In this document: positions 62,873 through 64,000 of the stretch, in pieces
Numbering within the stretch: the first letter of the stretch is position 1
How the letters are laid out: the number at the start of each line of letters is the position of its first letter
Origin: Verrucomicrobiales bacterium
Lineage (GTDB): Bacteria > Verrucomicrobiota > Verrucomicrobiia > Limisphaerales > J093
Assembly: GCA_024233305.1 (NCBI GenBank)
Contig: JACKPV010000031.1
Coordinates: 186,001 to 250,000 of the forward strand
Direction: 5' to 3'
Length of the DNA stretch: 64,000 bases
The notes under the pieces: model-generated
The model's database searches: none
What the model saw: only the letters and a program-made list of their open reading frames with translations
Told to the model about the DNA's origin: nothing
Position numbers and translations under genes: made by a program

Positions 62873-64000
62873 CTAGGGATCCAAGTCCAGCACGTTGACC
62901 ACCCGGAAGAACTCCGCCGTGCCGGACGCCGGCACAACGAAGGTATGAGTCGCGGTTTGAAACCGGACAGTTTCAGCCACCTTTCCCCAGTTGACGAGGT
63001 TCCCGGTATGCTCCAACCGATAAGCCTGTCCCACCCGTCCGTCGACAACGACCTCAACGGTGGGCACTGCGTCAGGGGCGACACCCAAGCCCGGAAGCCG
63101 GAGCACCGGCAGGATCGGCTGGATGATTCCCTCGCTCGTCACGCCGCCGAGGGCCTCGAGTTCGGAGGCCGAGAGGGTCCGGTCAATCATGGCGAGGCCC
63201 ATCCAGAGCACCTCGTGAGTGTACTTCCCACCCGAAGGTTCGTTGAAGAACAGCAGATCGGCCCCGGGATCACAGCCTGTAAACAAGGTCCACTTTCCCA
63301 ACGCAGCAGGAGTGTAGACAGCAGTCAAGACCGTCGCTCCATCCACGGTCCAAAGCACATGTCCGGCGGCGGCATCAAGGGCAAACGCGATGCGGTGCCA
63401 CTTGTTCGCCGCGATGACGCCGCTCTGCGAGCTGCCGATGCCGGCGGCGGTGAGTTGGCCCTCCGGACCAAGGTAGAGATCCGCGTCCCCGCCGCCGCTC
63501 GCCACATTCGTGGGCTCCGTATTGAAGAACGGGAGCCAATCCAATGGCCCGGGAACCAGCAGATCCCAGATGATCGTGTATTGGGACAGATACCGCTGGC
63601 GCCCGTTCGGCCCAAGGTGGTCAAGGTAGAGCGATAAACCGTTCGCCCGGTTTTGGAAGGCCGGGACTCGCGCAAAAAACGCCGGCCGTCCGTCCGGTGG
63701 ATGCGGGATGCCTTCGCCGGTCTGTTGCCATTCGAGAAGCCCGGGGGTCTCCTCGTCAGCGGCTCGGATCTCGCCCCGGCCAAGCAACCGGCCCATCCCG
63801 TCGGCGGATGCCTTCCACTCCATGTACTCCTGCCGTTGCTGGGGTCGCAGCAAACGGATGTTGTCGATGCCCACCCGTTCGGAGGAACCCGGTTGCAGAC
63901 TCGGACGGATCTCCAGCCGCTCGACATTCCGAAGCAACTCGTGCCAATCGGTGCCCTCATCCAGTGACCACCGGCTGGGATCAACTTCAACCAGATAGGT
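62873..64000 (-). CDS. Secreted LamG/concanavalin-like protein (5' part outside window)
   Basis: The frame is open to the right edge, so the start is missing; 375 residues are visible. The central part (ANKWHRIAFALDAAAGHVLW, KWTLFTGCDPGADLLFFN, GLAMIDRTLSASELEALGG) matches the LamG/concanavalin A-like lectin fold. The C-terminal ~75 residues (YRLEHTGNLVNWGKVAETV, AEFFRVVNVL) are the short module that ends many verrucomicrobial secreted proteins. It is probably an adhesin or carbohydrate-binding protein. The 271-bp gap before it shows no other feature. Confidence 0.72.
   Translation of the reverse strand, partial: TYLVEVDPSRWSLDEGTDWHELLRNVERLEIRPSLQPGSSERVGIDNIRLLRPQQRQEYMEWKASADGMGRLLGRGEIRAADEETPGLLEWQQTGEGIPHPPDGRPAFFARVPAFQNRANGLSLYLDHLGPNGRQRYLSQYTIIWDLLVPGPLDWLPFFNTEPTNVASGGGDADLYLGPEGQLTAAGIGSSQSGVIAANKWHRIAFALDAAAGHVLWTVDGATVLTAVYTPAALGKWTLFTGCDPGADLLFFNEPSGGKYTHEVLWMGLAMIDRTLSASELEALGGVTSEGIIQPILPVLRLPGLGVAPDAVPTVEVVVDGRVGQAYRLEHTGNLVNWGKVAETVRFQTATHTFVVPASGTAEFFRVVNVLDLDP

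Overview
The window is a GC-rich chromosomal segment that reads like a member of the Verrucomicrobiota, probably class Verrucomicrobiae. The grounds are its prepilin-type proteins with an H-X9-DG end, a BlaI/M56 regulator pair, many secreted sulfatase, glycosidase and esterase genes, BNR and tricorn propeller proteins, and large families of GC-rich intergenic repeats. The assignment is inference from gene content; no rRNA or tRNA gene is present.

Layout, left to right. 1-4.5 kb: the end of an exported protein of unknown function and two secreted esterases. 4.6-7.9 kb: a single-chain type IIG-like restriction-modification enzyme. 8-12.2 kb: two secreted propeller/beta-helix proteins. 12.4-19.7 kb: a BlaI repressor with a 2317-residue BlaR1/M56-type partner and a twin operator in front of them. 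20.2-24.5 kb: a tightly overlapping GspE-GspF-GspF-pseudopilin operon. 25-28.4 kb: a large BNR-repeat protein. 28.5-35.5 kb: the most interesting region, described below. 35.9-40.6 kb: a tricorn protease and a sialidase. 40.7-46.7 kb: a conserved hypothetical, an unusual Nramp-like transporter, a radical SAM enzyme, a sulfatase and a prepilin-type protein. 46.9-50.8 kb: an ECF sigma factor operon with exported proteins. 51-54 kb: a glycosyltransferase/methyltransferase pair and a GDPD. 54.4-56 kb: an esterase-GH16 fusion. 56-61.1 kb: GatB and a sugar ABC importer. 61.1-64 kb: an M48 peptidase, a LuxR-type response regulator and the end of a LamG-like secreted protein.

The standout locus is 28.5-35.5 kb, all on the minus strand. 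A TIR-domain effector is followed by a MoxR-like AAA+ ATPase and a 939-residue protein that ends in a formylglycine-generating-enzyme-like (C-type lectin fold) domain. A second, frameshifted copy of that last domain lies downstream. The C-terminal ~77 bp of the two copies differ at 16 positions, all in codon positions 1 or 2, and 13 of the 16 have an A in one copy. The flanks are almost identical. This is the signature of a diversity-generating retroelement (DGR) variable region. I read the locus as a conflict (immunity) system whose sensor is hypermutated by a DGR. The reverse transcriptase and template repeat are not in this window and must act from elsewhere if they exist.

A second theme is two families of ~170-200 bp inverted-repeat elements (A and C below) whose ends carry (T)GAGCCGTAAC-like sequence. 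They abut or overlap gene stop codons and occur side by side twice. Two further GC-rich hairpin families (B and D) occupy other gaps.
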